Both the position numbers and the translations under genes were made by a program. Positions 36,454 to 47,566 of a DNA stretch of 64,000 bases are shown one piece after another. Within the stretch, counting starts at the first letter, position 1, and each line of letters begins with the position of its first letter. The stretch covers positions 104,617 through 168,616 of the forward strand of contig JAJCYH010000004.1 of assembly GCA_029262995.1 (NCBI GenBank), read 5' to 3'. The notes under the pieces are model-generated. The model was not told the DNA's origin, made no database searches, and saw only the letters and a list, made by a program, of their open reading frames with translations. This DNA is from Saprospiraceae bacterium. Its GTDB lineage: Bacteria; Bacteroidota; Bacteroidia; Chitinophagales; Saprospiraceae.

Positions 36454-37497
36454 ATGATAAATTATCTTCAATCTCTTTTGGACGAGATTTCAGTCCACTA
36501 TGTGCCTAATAGGATAGAGTCGGATGCTCCAACTATGTCTACTGGTGCAATAAGAGTCAGCGATGAACCTCTAAAGGATTTTCTTCTAAAGATGTTTTTC
36601 AGCGGGTTCAAGGAACCTGATTATTATTCTTTTGATAATATAGATGAGGATTACAATATTATGTATTCTCTAGCTAAGCAAATCTTTGAATCACCGAATC
36701 AATTGCATCAGTCGTCTATGTTGATTGCAGATCATTTATTTAAACAATCTAATCACCCGAATATTAAGTCAGGTGAACTTATGATGGCTTATGTAGATGA
36801 GGTGCTTATCGATGATGAGATGCTTTCCGCAATTGCTATTGTAAAGTCTGAATCAAAGGAGCAATTCATGAAATTGGATCAGAATCATAGTGATTTTCTA
36901 ATGACCTTGGAAAAGGGAATATATCCATCTAAAATTGATAAGGCCTGTATAATTTTCAATACCAATGCAAGTACAGGCTACAAGTGCTGTGTCTTGGACA
37001 AAACCAAACCAGGTGAGGAGTCTGTATTTTGGAATAAGAAATTTCTTGACATAAAGCCATTCTTTAATGATTATCAAAAAACGAAAGTTTATATTCAAGC
37101 GACTAAGAGCTTTATCGATGAGAGGATGAAGCCATTATATGATGTTGAAAAACAAGATGAAGCTTTTTTATTGAACAGTTCGAAATCATATTTTGAAACG
37201 CATGAAGATTTTGAAGAGGAAGGTTTTTTGAATGAATTATTCGGTGAGCAGGATGCGATCAAACAAGAGTTTAAAGATTATAAGCAAGACTACGAAGACG
37301 AGAAAGGACTCCAAGTATTTGATGATTTTAAAGTTTCCAATGCTGCAGTTAAAAATCAATCCAGAGTTTTTAAATCTGTGATAAAGCTTGACAAGAATTT
37401 TCATGTTTATGTTCACGGCAATAGAAATATGATAGAAAAAGGTGTTGATGATGAGGGGCGTAAATTCTATAAGCTGTATTTTAACGATGAACACTAA
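36454..37497 (+). CDS. Nucleoid-associated protein, NdpA/YejK family
   Basis: DNA-associated protein of about 347 residues. The ATG at 36454 (MINYLQSLLDEISVHYV) is preferred to a TTG two codons upstream. The pattern of an N-terminal IRVSDEPLKDFLLKMFFSGF, a central SGELMMAYVDEVLIDDEMLSAIAIVKSE (landmarks Y-V-D-E) and the terminal FHVYVHGNRNMIEKG matches the Bacteroidota branch of the 37-kDa nucleoid protein family. The role in DNA is known only loosely. Confidence 0.8.
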   Translation: MINYLQSLLDEISVHYVPNRIESDAPTMSTGAIRVSDEPLKDFLLKMFFSGFKEPDYYSFDNIDEDYNIMYSLAKQIFESPNQLHQSSMLIADHLFKQSNHPNIKSGELMMAYVDEVLIDDEMLSAIAIVKSESKEQFMKLDQNHSDFLMTLEKGIYPSKIDKACIIFNTNASTGYKCCVLDKTKPGEESVFWNKKFLDIKPFFNDYQKTKVYIQATKSFIDERMKPLYDVEKQDEAFLLNSSKSYFETHEDFEEEGFLNELFGEQDAIKQEFKDYKQDYEDEKGLQVFDDFKVSNAAVKNQSRVFKSVIKLDKNFHVYVHGNRNMIEKGVDDEGRKFYKLYFNDEH

Positions 37498-37511
37498 AAT
37501 GCAGATTCAGA

Positions 37512-38447
37512 ATGTATGAATCAGAGATACGCGAATCCTACAGCAGAGTAAAAGATTATGTACATCGTACACCAATTCTAACATCAAGATTAATCAATGA
37601 GTTAGCCCAAGCCGAGGTTTACTTTAAATGTGAAAATTTTCAGAAAATGGGTGCTTTTAAAATGCGGGGCGCAAGCAATGCTATTTTAAAGATACCAGAG
37701 ACCATCCGCAGTAGAGGTGTTGTAACTCATTCATCGGGAAACATGGCGCAAGCAGTAGCCTTAAGTGCAAAAAACTTGGGTATTCCTGCCTATATCGTAA
37801 TGCCAGATAATGCCCCTCAAGTAAAAATGAATGCTGTTAAAGATTACGGAGGTATTATTACCATTTGTGCCTCAACAATTGAGGCTAGGGAAGCAGCGTC
37901 TTCGGAAATTGCAAAAAATACAGGTGCAATTTTTTTACATCCCTCAAATGATTTAGATGTGATTTTGGGTCAGGGTACAGCAGCTTTTGAGTTATTGATG
38001 GATAAACCAGATCTTGACAGTATAATTGTCCCTGTCGGTGGTGGTGGATTATTGGCAGGTACTGCAATTGCAGCAAATGTCTTATCTAAGAAATGTAAGG
38101 TATTTGCTGGGGAACCTAGGGAAGCTGATGATGCATACAGGTCGTTAATTTCTGGTCAGATTGAATATAATAAAACTTCATATACAATAGCTGATGGCTT
38201 AAGAACTCATTTGGGTGATATAAATTTTCCTATTATTCAAAAATTGGTAAAGGGAATAGTACGTGTAGAGGAAAAAGAAATTATTAACGCTATGCACATG
38301 ATTTATGAGCGATTAAAGATTGTTATTGAACCTTCAAGTGCAGTTCCATTGGCTGCGTTAATGAATTCGGTTGGTAAGTTTAAGGGGCAGAAAGTTGGAA
38401 TTATCTTGACAGGAGGTAATGTGGATTTAAGCAAACTTCCTTTTTAG
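37512..38447 (+). CDS. PLP-dependent serine/threonine dehydratase (serine racemase-like)
   Basis: Fold-type II PLP enzyme of 311 residues. The PLP lysine is Lys50 in KMGAFKMRGA, followed by the THSSGNMAQAVAL substrate loop and the phosphate-binding glycine loop PVGGGGLLAGTA; TGGNVDLS closes the protein. There is no C-terminal ACT domain, so it is the short catabolic or racemase form, not biosynthetic IlvA. Candidate reactions are L-serine or L-threonine dehydration or serine racemisation. It begins 14 bp after the NdpA-like gene. Confidence 0.87.
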   Translation: MYESEIRESYSRVKDYVHRTPILTSRLINELAQAEVYFKCENFQKMGAFKMRGASNAILKIPETIRSRGVVTHSSGNMAQAVALSAKNLGIPAYIVMPDNAPQVKMNAVKDYGGIITICASTIEAREAASSEIAKNTGAIFLHPSNDLDVILGQGTAAFELLMDKPDLDSIIVPVGGGGLLAGTAIAANVLSKKCKVFAGEPREADDAYRSLISGQIEYNKTSYTIADGLRTHLGDINFPIIQKLVKGIVRVEEKEIINAMHMIYERLKIVIEPSSAVPLAALMNSVGKFKGQKVGIILTGGNVDLSKLPF

Positions 38448-38456
38448 ATTTTCTTT

Positions 38457-39353
38457 TTATTCTGGTTTGGTTATTTCATTAGATAATTTTCTTTGGCTTT
38501 TACTTAAATATCTTCTAAACACTCCTCCAGTAATATTATTAACATCAAACTCCACGATAAAAGCTTCTTTATCAATAGCGTTTACTATATTATAAGTTTT
38601 TCTAATATCTATACGATTGATTATTAGATGAATAATGTCTCCATCCTTTTGTATTCCACTATTCCCATATCCTCGAGAAAACTTATAAACGGTAATTCCT
38701 GTACCCATTTCCTGAACTATATTTTGTTCTACTTCAATACTAGATTTTGAGATAATCATCATTCCTACATAGTCTTCAAATCCTTTAATAAAAAAATCTA
38801 TAACTCTGGTAGTGACTAAGTAAGTCAAAGTAGAATACATTGCTGTTTCCATTGATATTAGGAAACCTGTAATAATAAAAAGTATAGTATTGAAAAATAG
38901 GATGATACCACCTATACTGAAACCGAAACGATTATTAATATAAATACCAAGTATTTCTGATCCATCAAGGACGGTGCCATTACGAATTGCAATACCTATC
39001 CCGGCACCTAGAAAAATGCCACCAAATATGGCAATTAGCAATTTATCATCTGTGATAGGCATAAAGTTTTCTAAATGAATAATAATGGCTAAGCCAATTA
39101 TTGATATGACAGATTTAAAGACTATGGTTTTTGAAACGGTGAACCATGCCAAAATTAGAAATGGAATAGAAATAAGAATAAGTGAAATAGAAATATTGAA
39201 ATCATATAATTCATTGATTAAAATTGCAATTCCGGTTACACCACCATCTAGAAATCCATTAGGCAGGAGAAAAGCCTTTAGTCCAATACTGGCTAATACT
39301 ATTCCAAGTAATATTTGGGCATACTCTTGTAAGGCGTTAGTTGTTATTTTCAT
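38457..39353 (-). CDS. YitT family membrane protein (DUF161/DUF2179)
   Basis: A 298-residue protein with five or six hydrophobic segments and a C-terminal soluble DUF2179 domain. Motifs are the N-terminal GLKAFLLPNGFLDGGVTGIA, a DGSEILGIYINNRFGFSIG turn and C-terminal ITVYKFSRGYGNSG. The function of this family is unknown. It is on the same strand as, and 122 bp downstream of, the GtrA gene that ends the lipid operon, so it may or may not belong to that transcript. Confidence 0.83.
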   Translation of the reverse strand: MKITTNALQEYAQILLGIVLASIGLKAFLLPNGFLDGGVTGIAILINELYDFNISISLILISIPFLILAWFTVSKTIVFKSVISIIGLAIIIHLENFMPITDDKLLIAIFGGIFLGAGIGIAIRNGTVLDGSEILGIYINNRFGFSIGGIILFFNTILFIITGFLISMETAMYSTLTYLVTTRVIDFFIKGFEDYVGMMIISKSSIEVEQNIVQEMGTGITVYKFSRGYGNSGIQKDGDIIHLIINRIDIRKTYNIVNAIDKEAFIVEFDVNNITGGVFRRYLSKSQRKLSNEITKPE

Positions 39354-39475
39354 ATTGTTTTAGCTTAGGCGCAAATGTTATTATCTCATTACATATTGCA
39401 ATATCTTAAGTTATTTTTTGGCAATTGATTTATTATAATTCGTCATTTTACTTAACTTAATTGATTTTGATAAAG

Positions 39476-39886
39476 TTAATCAACGTATACCCAGTATCTG
39501 AACATAGGGAAGCTAATAAAGATGCCAATAATAATAGCTATAATAATCTTGGATAGCATATATTGAATACCAAAAAACTCAGTGAAGAGATAGATTCCTC
39601 CCATATTTAACAGTAAGATTAATACACTGACAGCAATATATCTCAAGGCTTGATGCAAGATTTTTTTTCTTGTGCTTTCAAATGCCCAATAGCGTAATAT
39701 TACAAAGCTAGTCACGGCACCTAGAGCACTTGCAATACCAGCAGAAATAACATAGAATATACCGATGTATTCAGTAAGGACAAAGAGGCTGACAATATCA
39801 ACAGATGTGGCGGTGATGGCGCCTATTTGAGACCTAAAGAATGATTTAAGAAATGGAATATGTGATTCGATAGCTGTAGACTTAAT
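39476..39886 (-). CDS. GtrA family membrane protein, no canonical start codon
   Basis: Four-helix membrane protein of the GtrA family (lipid-linked sugar translocation), about 136 residues. The full domain is open from 39892: FLKSFFRSQIGAITATSVDI starts helix 1, SAGIASALGAVTSFVILRYWAF is helix 2, and two more end at FRYWVYVD. No ATG, GTG or TTG lies in frame before helix 1; the first is a GTG at 39715, which would remove half of the domain. An ATT at 39886 is the best-placed start, unless a sequence error hides one. It lies 24 bp after the PgpA-like gene and probably shares its transcript. Confidence 0.7.
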   Translation of the reverse strand: MKSTAIESHIPFLKSFFRSQIGAITATSVDIVSLFVLTEYIGIFYVISAGIASALGAVTSFVILRYWAFESTRKKILHQALRYIAVSVLILLLNMGGIYLFTEFFGIQYMLSKIIIAIIIGIFISFPMFRYWVYVD

Positions 39887-39910
39887 AACTTGTCAATTAA
39901 GATTAATTAT

Positions 39911-40372
39911 TTAAGATAGAATAAAGTGATTAATAAGATGCAAACATATGCAGGTGTACACTCCGGCAAGAACATCATCAAGCATGACTCCCCATCCTCC
40001 TTTTAGGTTTTTATCTACATAACGGATTCCCAGAGGTTTCAAAATATCAAAAAAGCGAAATAAAACAAATGCAAGCCATATATTCAATGATGTGAGTGGT
40101 AACATCACTACACTTACCAAAATGCCGATAAATTCATCAATAACAACTCTTGAGGGGTCGTCTCCCCACTCACTATACAGTTTGTCTGTACTCCAAACAC
40201 CAATTAATGTTAATACGCCAATGAGAACTAATAAAATTCCCAATGGGAGGGGAGTATTGGTAAAATTAAAGAGGTATAAAAAGAGAACGGCTCCTAATGC
40301 CCCAAAAGTACCAGGAGCGAAAGGAGCCATTCCTAAACCTAAAACGGTTACTATGGCTTTATGAAGTAACAT
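39911..40372 (-). CDS. PgpA-family phosphatase (candidate phosphatidylinositol-phosphate phosphatase)
   Basis: Membrane phosphatase of 153 residues with the PgpA pattern: GLGMAPFAPGTFGALGAV near the start, a central VVIDEFIGILVSVVMLP and the late GGWGVMLDDVLAGVYT. Normal PgpA removes phosphate from phosphatidylglycerophosphate. Here it lies two bases from the inositol-phosphate synthase gene and close to a CDP-alcohol phosphatidyltransferase. In Bacteroides thetaiotaomicron a PgpA-like protein in the inositol-lipid cluster is proposed to dephosphorylate phosphatidylinositol phosphate, and I infer the same here. Confidence 0.82.
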   Translation of the reverse strand: MLLHKAIVTVLGLGMAPFAPGTFGALGAVLFLYLFNFTNTPLPLGILLVLIGVLTLIGVWSTDKLYSEWGDDPSRVVIDEFIGILVSVVMLPLTSLNIWLAFVLFRFFDILKPLGIRYVDKNLKGGWGVMLDDVLAGVYTCICLHLINHFILS

Positions 40373-40373
40373 A

Positions 40374-41702
40374 CTATTCGTAATCCTGACCTAGGTGATG
40401 GATTAAATCATGTCCACCGATATATCTAAGCGTATTTTCTAATTTGTGTAATTGTTTGAATATATCATGGATAGCCTGTCTACCTTTAGGCGCTTGTGGC
40501 GATTTTAAGTAGAATGAAAGCCATTCTTGAATTCCTGACATTCCAGCTCTTTTAGATAAATCTAAGAATATTGCCAAATCCAATACAATTGGAGCAGCTA
40601 AAATAGAATCTCTACAAAGGAAATCGATTTTGATCTGCATAGGGTAATTTAACCAACCAGAAATATCGATATTATCCCATCCTTCTTTATTGTCTCCACG
40701 AGGTGGATAGTAATTGATTCTTACTTTATGGTAGAAGTCTTTATACAATTCAGGATATAAGTCAGGTTCAAAAATTTCTTCTAGTACCCCTAATTTTGAA
40801 ACTTCTTTCGTCTTGAAGTTATCTGGATCATCCAATACTTCACCATCTCTGTTGCCAAGAATGTTAGTCGAAAACCATCCATTAACTGCAAGAGCTCTTG
40901 CTTTTAATCCTGGCGCTAAAATAGTTTTCATTAAAGTCTGACCTGTCTTGAAATCTTTTCCAGCAATTGGAGTCTGCGTTTTCTTAGCCAAATCTACTAA
41001 TGCAGGAATATCACAACTTAAGTTAGGTGCTCCATTTGCATAAGGAACGCCCATTTTAATTGCTGCATAAGCATAAATCATACTTGGTGCAATTTGAGGA
41101 TCGTTTTCTTTAAGACCTTTTTCAAAAGCTTCGATTGTTTTATGAACTTTTCCTTCTTCTATATAAATTTCAGTAGACCCACACCATACCATTACAAGAC
41201 GGCTACATTTATTGTCCGTTTTGAATTTTTTAATATCCGCCATTAAAGCTTTAGCTAAAGCCATTTTGGTTTTCGATTTTTTTACATGTGTGCCGCTTAA
41301 TTTTTTGACATAATTTTTGTCAAAAACAGCCTTCATAGGTGTGATTTTTGAAAGAGGTGCTTTTAATTTGTTCAAGAGATTAATGTCAAGAACATTGGCA
41401 TGTACTGCGGCCTCATACATATTATCTTTAAAGATGTCCCAGCCACCAAAAGCAAGGTTTTTAAGGTTTTGAATAGGTACTACCTCACTGATTAAAGGCT
41501 TGTTAGGTTTAGTTGTTCTTTTTCCAATTCGAACACGACCCATTTGAGATAATGATCCAATTGGTTGAGCTATGCCCTTATTAACAGCTAAAACACCTGC
41601 AATAAAAGTTGTTGCAACTGCTCCCATTCCTGGAAGTAATATGCCAAGTTTTCCACTAGCCGGATCGACTGAAATACTGTTGTTTACTTGTTGTTTACTC
41701 AT
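40374..41702 (-). CDS. ino1: Inositol-3-phosphate synthase
   Basis: NAD-dependent conversion of glucose 6-phosphate to inositol 3-phosphate, 442 residues. The start is the ATG at 41702 (MSKQQVNNSISVD); an upstream in-frame ATG overlaps the preceding gene. NAD-binding GILLPGMGAVATTF lies near residue 25. Downstream are VWCGSTEIY, YANGAPNLSCDIPAL and AGKDFKTGQTLMKT, the conserved substrate-binding blocks, then the SWLNYPMQIKIDFLCRDS-like region. It supplies the headgroup precursor for the neighbouring lipid genes. Confidence 0.93.
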   Translation of the reverse strand: MSKQQVNNSISVDPASGKLGILLPGMGAVATTFIAGVLAVNKGIAQPIGSLSQMGRVRIGKRTTKPNKPLISEVVPIQNLKNLAFGGWDIFKDNMYEAAVHANVLDINLLNKLKAPLSKITPMKAVFDKNYVKKLSGTHVKKSKTKMALAKALMADIKKFKTDNKCSRLVMVWCGSTEIYIEEGKVHKTIEAFEKGLKENDPQIAPSMIYAYAAIKMGVPYANGAPNLSCDIPALVDLAKKTQTPIAGKDFKTGQTLMKTILAPGLKARALAVNGWFSTNILGNRDGEVLDDPDNFKTKEVSKLGVLEEIFEPDLYPELYKDFYHKVRINYYPPRGDNKEGWDNIDISGWLNYPMQIKIDFLCRDSILAAPIVLDLAIFLDLSKRAGMSGIQEWLSFYLKSPQAPKGRQAIHDIFKQLHKLENTLRYIGGHDLIHHLGQDYE

Positions 41703-41706
41703 CTTT

Positions 41707-42699
41707 TTATAGTAATTTATTCTGTTTATACCATCTAATTGTTTCTTCAAGACCATTTTGAAGATCGAATTCGGCTGCGAAGTTAAAATCTTTTTTTAAG
41801 TCTGAGGTATCTACAGCAAAAGACCTTACAAAATACTCCTTAATCTTGTTCCTATTTAAGATTGGAACCTTACCTCTAAATCTCCCATTCATTTCCGAAA
41901 TAACTGCCAAAATCTTTAATACGGCAATGGGTATTGTAATTTTGATCGTTTTTTTCTTTAGTAAGGTTTTTACGATTTGATTGAGTTTATCAGCTTTATA
42001 CAAATTCCCATCTGAAACGAAATAGGCTTTGTTTATATGCGGGGATTCCAAAGAATTTATGACCAGTCTACTTAAATCTTTAACGTATATAAAAGTTTGA
42101 GTTTGTTCTCCAAAACCAACTTTGAGCTCAAGCCCTCTATTGATCGTTTTATATAGTTCAAGCATATCCATATCTCTTGGGCCATAAACTGCAGTTGGTC
42201 GAAAAATTAAACTTGGGATATTGGTAAAGGTCTGAACAAATTGTTCCGCCTGAAGCTTTGACTCTCCATACCAGGTAGTAGGATGAGGTGCTGACCCTGA
42301 ATCTAGTATTTGTTTGAATTGGTAGTCTGCTGGACCATGAGAAGCAAGGCTGCTTATTAGAATTAATTTATTGGGTACAACATTTTCTTCCAATAAGATT
42401 CTACAGAATTTTCTGGTATAGGCGGCATTAACTTTGAAATAGGTTTCCTTGTCCAATGCATTTGTTACGCCAGCATTTAAGATGATATAATCAAATTGGT
42501 GTGAGCGAAGTTGTTCTCTAAGATTATTTTCATTTTCAAAATCGTAATAGAAGAAATTAATCCTTGGATCTTGCAAGTACTTAAGATTACTGTTTTTTCT
42601 CACACCAGCAAAAACATTGAAATTGTGTTTTATGGCTTCTTCAACCAGATAACTGCCAACGAATCCATTACTTCCGGTGATTAGGATTTTTGCACTCAT
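41707..42699 (-). CDS. NAD-dependent epimerase/dehydratase-like protein, candidate ceramide reductase
   Basis: Extended SDR of 330 residues with the Rossmann motif ITGSNGFVGSYL at about 7-18, catalytic Tyr/Lys in WYGESKLQAE and the RPTAVYGPRD block. In Caulobacter, CerR, an epimerase-annotated protein encoded beside spt, reduces 3-oxo-ceramide. This gene is four bases from inositol-phosphate synthase and nine from the GNAT gene next to spt. Substrate assignment is from context only; sugar-nucleotide epimerase remains possible. Confidence 0.8.
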   Translation of the reverse strand: MSAKILITGSNGFVGSYLVEEAIKHNFNVFAGVRKNSNLKYLQDPRINFFYYDFENENNLREQLRSHQFDYIILNAGVTNALDKETYFKVNAAYTRKFCRILLEENVVPNKLILISSLASHGPADYQFKQILDSGSAPHPTTWYGESKLQAEQFVQTFTNIPSLIFRPTAVYGPRDMDMLELYKTINRGLELKVGFGEQTQTFIYVKDLSRLVINSLESPHINKAYFVSDGNLYKADKLNQIVKTLLKKKTIKITIPIAVLKILAVISEMNGRFRGKVPILNRNKIKEYFVRSFAVDTSDLKKDFNFAAEFDLQNGLEETIRWYKQNKLL

Positions 42700-42707
42700 G
42701 CATCAAT

Positions 42708-43835
42708 TTAGGAAAGTGGTAATTTGTAAATTCGGTAAGTTTTGTATTTAATACCGTTAAGTTTTTCAGCTGAACTAACCATCTCCTGATTGCTTTCAAG
42801 AATCCAGGATGCTTCGCCTCCGATAAGTTTTCTTTTCCTGGCTTCAAGTATGTTTTTAGCAAAAAATATTGCCTCAATGCCTTTTTTGCGATACTCTTCT
42901 AGAATTCCTGTTGCAAGAATTCTAACCGTTTTTACTTTCTTTTTATTTAGCAAAAGCTTAAAAATATTGAAAGGGAATAGTCTTCCTTTTTTAAAGTTTA
43001 TGGTTATTTCATTGATATTGGGCAGGGATATTGAAAAACCAACGGCTCTTCCGTCATGTTCTGCTATATAGGCAAAATCTTCATCAGCAAGCATCTTCAA
43101 CCCATCAGCTAAATGTTTAAATTCGCTGTCTGTAAATGGAACAAAGCCCCAATTGTTTTCCCATGCCTCGTTATATATCTGTTTGATCTTTGCTATTTCA
43201 GCTTTAAAGTTTTTGATAGATATGTTTCTTATGGTAATACCAGTTCGTTTCAATCTATCTTCAAGCATTTGCGACAGCTTAATAGACTTATCCGAAGCTT
43301 CTAATGAATAGATCATGAATGCATAGAGGTCCATTTCTTTTTCAAGACCAAGACTTTTAAGAATGCGGTCATAATAGGGGGCATTATAGGTCATCATGAT
43401 TTTAGGCGGTTCCTCAAAACCTTCAACCAAAAACCCAGCTGTTTCATTGGTTGTGAAATTGGTAGGTCCCATTAGATAATCAAAATCATGTAAGGCCAAC
43501 CATTCTTTCGCAGCTTCTAGCAAAGCCTTTGCTACTTCACTAGATTCTATGAATTCAAAGAAACCAAAGAATCCGATATTCGATTTATGATATTCGTTGT
43601 AACGATCATTTTTTATAGCGGCAATTCTTCCTACGATTCGACTGTTATCATAAGCAAGGAAGCATTTAATATCTCCATATTCATAGAATGGGTATTTTTT
43701 TCGATCAAACATTTCTTTTTGTGCCAAAAATAATTCGGGAACATAATTCGGATCGTCTTTATACAATTCATGTGCAAAATCAATGAATTGATTGATTTGC
43801 TTTTTATGGACAGCTTCTCTTATCTCAAGTGCCAT
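42708..43835 (-). CDS. GNAT-fold acyltransferase, candidate bacterial ceramide synthase
   Basis: A 375-residue GNAT-like protein. The N-terminal part has FAHELYKDDPNYVPELF, then FLAYDNSRIVGRIAAI and GPTNFTTNETAGFLVEGF; a second GNAT-like half contains YIAEHDGRAVGFSISLP and ends VRILATGILEEYRKKGIE (acyl-CoA loop region). Bacterial ceramide synthase (bCerS) of Caulobacter is also a GNAT protein acting on 3-ketosphinganine. Here the gene lies 54 bp downstream of spt. N-acylation of the sphingoid base is inferred from this context. Confidence 0.75.
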   Translation of the reverse strand: MALEIREAVHKKQINQFIDFAHELYKDDPNYVPELFLAQKEMFDRKKYPFYEYGDIKCFLAYDNSRIVGRIAAIKNDRYNEYHKSNIGFFGFFEFIESSEVAKALLEAAKEWLALHDFDYLMGPTNFTTNETAGFLVEGFEEPPKIMMTYNAPYYDRILKSLGLEKEMDLYAFMIYSLEASDKSIKLSQMLEDRLKRTGITIRNISIKNFKAEIAKIKQIYNEAWENNWGFVPFTDSEFKHLADGLKMLADEDFAYIAEHDGRAVGFSISLPNINEITINFKKGRLFPFNIFKLLLNKKKVKTVRILATGILEEYRKKGIEAIFFAKNILEARKRKLIGGEASWILESNQEMVSSAEKLNGIKYKTYRIYKLPLS

Positions 43836-43889
43836 TGTACTATTTTAATGGAGTAATTCCATTCATTAGAAAGGATTGTATTCAGCAAT

Positions 43890-46050
<2,161 letters not shown>

Positions 46051-46056
46051 TACTTA

Positions 46057-46572
46057 CTAAATCAAGATCTTTTGATAAGTAGGAAATTGCGTTAAAACGT
46101 CAGTTCCATATAACTCAATGTATTCTACTTTTGGGAATAAGCCGAATTCATTAGCATATACATAAATGTTATGTAGTTGAGCATCTTGACCATTCATTTT
46201 TGTAATAATCTGATATTGGTCTTGAACATTTTTAACAATAAAAAATCTCAACACATGATAAGAATCCATATTAAACTCATAAAGGCCATTTGATATCTTG
46301 CTTGCACTGTATCCAAAAGCTTTTGTTTGTATATAATTCAGTGCTTCACGAGTACCACCAGCAGAATATTTTATCCAAAAAACCCGCATTGGGTAATCTT
46401 CATTAATGCTTCCTGTCACGCCTTCATTAAGGGCATAGACAACGGTATTGGTATTCAGATTCCTCTGAATATAAAAGAGTAGGTTATCAATGTTTTGAGG
46501 CACTGGATAGGTTTCTGGAAGACCTCTTTCTCCTTGAATTGTAAACTGTGATTTATTTAATTCCGTTAGCAT
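46057..46572 (-). CDS. DUF4833-like protein in the inositol-sphingolipid operon
   Basis: A 171-residue protein without a signal peptide or membrane segment. NLLFYIQRNLNTNTVVYALN near residue 30 and the MRVFWIKYSAGG then ALNYIQTKAFGYSA blocks resemble DUF4833, recalled by pattern and not by search. The predicted fold is beta-rich. Its function is unknown. The location between the CDP-alcohol phosphatidyltransferase and the Aur1-like gene (six bases before it) points to a role in inositol or ceramide phospholipid synthesis. Confidence 0.72.
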   Translation of the reverse strand: MLTELNKSQFTIQGERGLPETYPVPQNIDNLLFYIQRNLNTNTVVYALNEGVTGSINEDYPMRVFWIKYSAGGTREALNYIQTKAFGYSASKISNGLYEFNMDSYHVLRFFIVKNVQDQYQIITKMNGQDAQLHNIYVYANEFGLFPKVEYIELYGTDVLTQFPTYQKILI

Positions 46573-46689
46573 TTAGTGTTTTAATTTGGATATTCTTTGA
46601 TATGCCCAAATATAGGAACACTTGTATAAGAAAGTGGCGTCAAAACCAAAAATTGGACAGATTAGACATATTTTTATATTAAAGTAAAT

Positions 46690-47394
46690 TTAGCTAGCCG
46701 TCTTGCTGAGTTCTGCTTTGGCAAAAGTGAGTCTTTTAATTGCAGTCATATTGGCTGAAACTGCTAAGAAGAAGATAGACCAACTGAATACAGAAATTGT
46801 TTCATATAAAGGTTGAGGTAACCAATCAACATTAATTCTAAATTCTGCACCTATCTTATTTGAAATAATGCTAGTAGCTATACTGGCAAAGGCGACTAAT
46901 ACAACACGCTCTGGTCTTTGCATTAATCCTACACTTGCAACTACGCCTAGGCCTTCAGCTCTCGCTCTGGTATAACTCACCATTATTGACCCAATCATAG
47001 CAAAAAAACAAAATATAGAGGTTAGAAGATATCCTTGGTTTACTGTGTAATAACAGAATCCAAAAAACATAATCAATTCACTATACCGATCAATTACGGA
47101 ATCAAATAAAGCACCAAAAGGTTGAGCTTGATTATTTACTCTTGCAAGTCTGCCATCAACCATATCCATTGCTCCAGCTATTAAAATTATGATACCTGCC
47201 ATACCGATATACCTGTGATTGTTTCTATCTCCCATTTCGGCACCATAAATCAATACTACAGTAGAGGCAACTGTTAGAAGAAATCCTAGCATAGTTACCA
47301 TATTTGGTGTAATCCCCAACTTAATGAGCAGTTTGACAAAGGGATCAAGAACTTTATATGCTAATTCTTGTAATTGTTGTTTTAGCTTATTCAT
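46690..47394 (-). CDS. CDP-alcohol phosphatidyltransferase, candidate phosphatidylinositol-phosphate synthase
   Basis: Membrane enzyme of 234 residues with about six hydrophobic segments. The complete signature D-x2-D-G-x2-A-R-x8-G-x3-D-x3-D is present in DMVDGRLARV followed by FGALFDSVID. Family members attach an alcohol to CDP-diacylglycerol; given the adjacent inositol-phosphate synthase and PgpA-like phosphatase, inositol 3-phosphate is the likely acceptor. It is the first gene of the operon, divergent from fabH across about 170 bp. Confidence 0.88.
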   Translation of the reverse strand: MNKLKQQLQELAYKVLDPFVKLLIKLGITPNMVTMLGFLLTVASTVVLIYGAEMGDRNNHRYIGMAGIIILIAGAMDMVDGRLARVNNQAQPFGALFDSVIDRYSELIMFFGFCYYTVNQGYLLTSIFCFFAMIGSIMVSYTRARAEGLGVVASVGLMQRPERVVLVAFASIATSIISNKIGAEFRINVDWLPQPLYETISVFSWSIFFLAVSANMTAIKRLTFAKAELSKTAS

Positions 47395-47566
47395 TTAATA
47401 CGTCCTCTAGGGGTCATATTATGTAGATTAGTTAAAAATATCCAATAATCAACATAATAAAAAAGAAGCCGAAATTTAGCCTTTAATCTTTCAAATCTTA
47501 AATTGTGGGCGTTTTTTTATGAAAAAAGATATATTCTTCATCACAAATCAATTCAAATGCAATATT

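Noticed and set aside
39476..39715. 79-residue protein starting at the GTG at 39715
   Set aside because: It is only the second half of a GtrA domain; the frame upstream encodes the missing helices.
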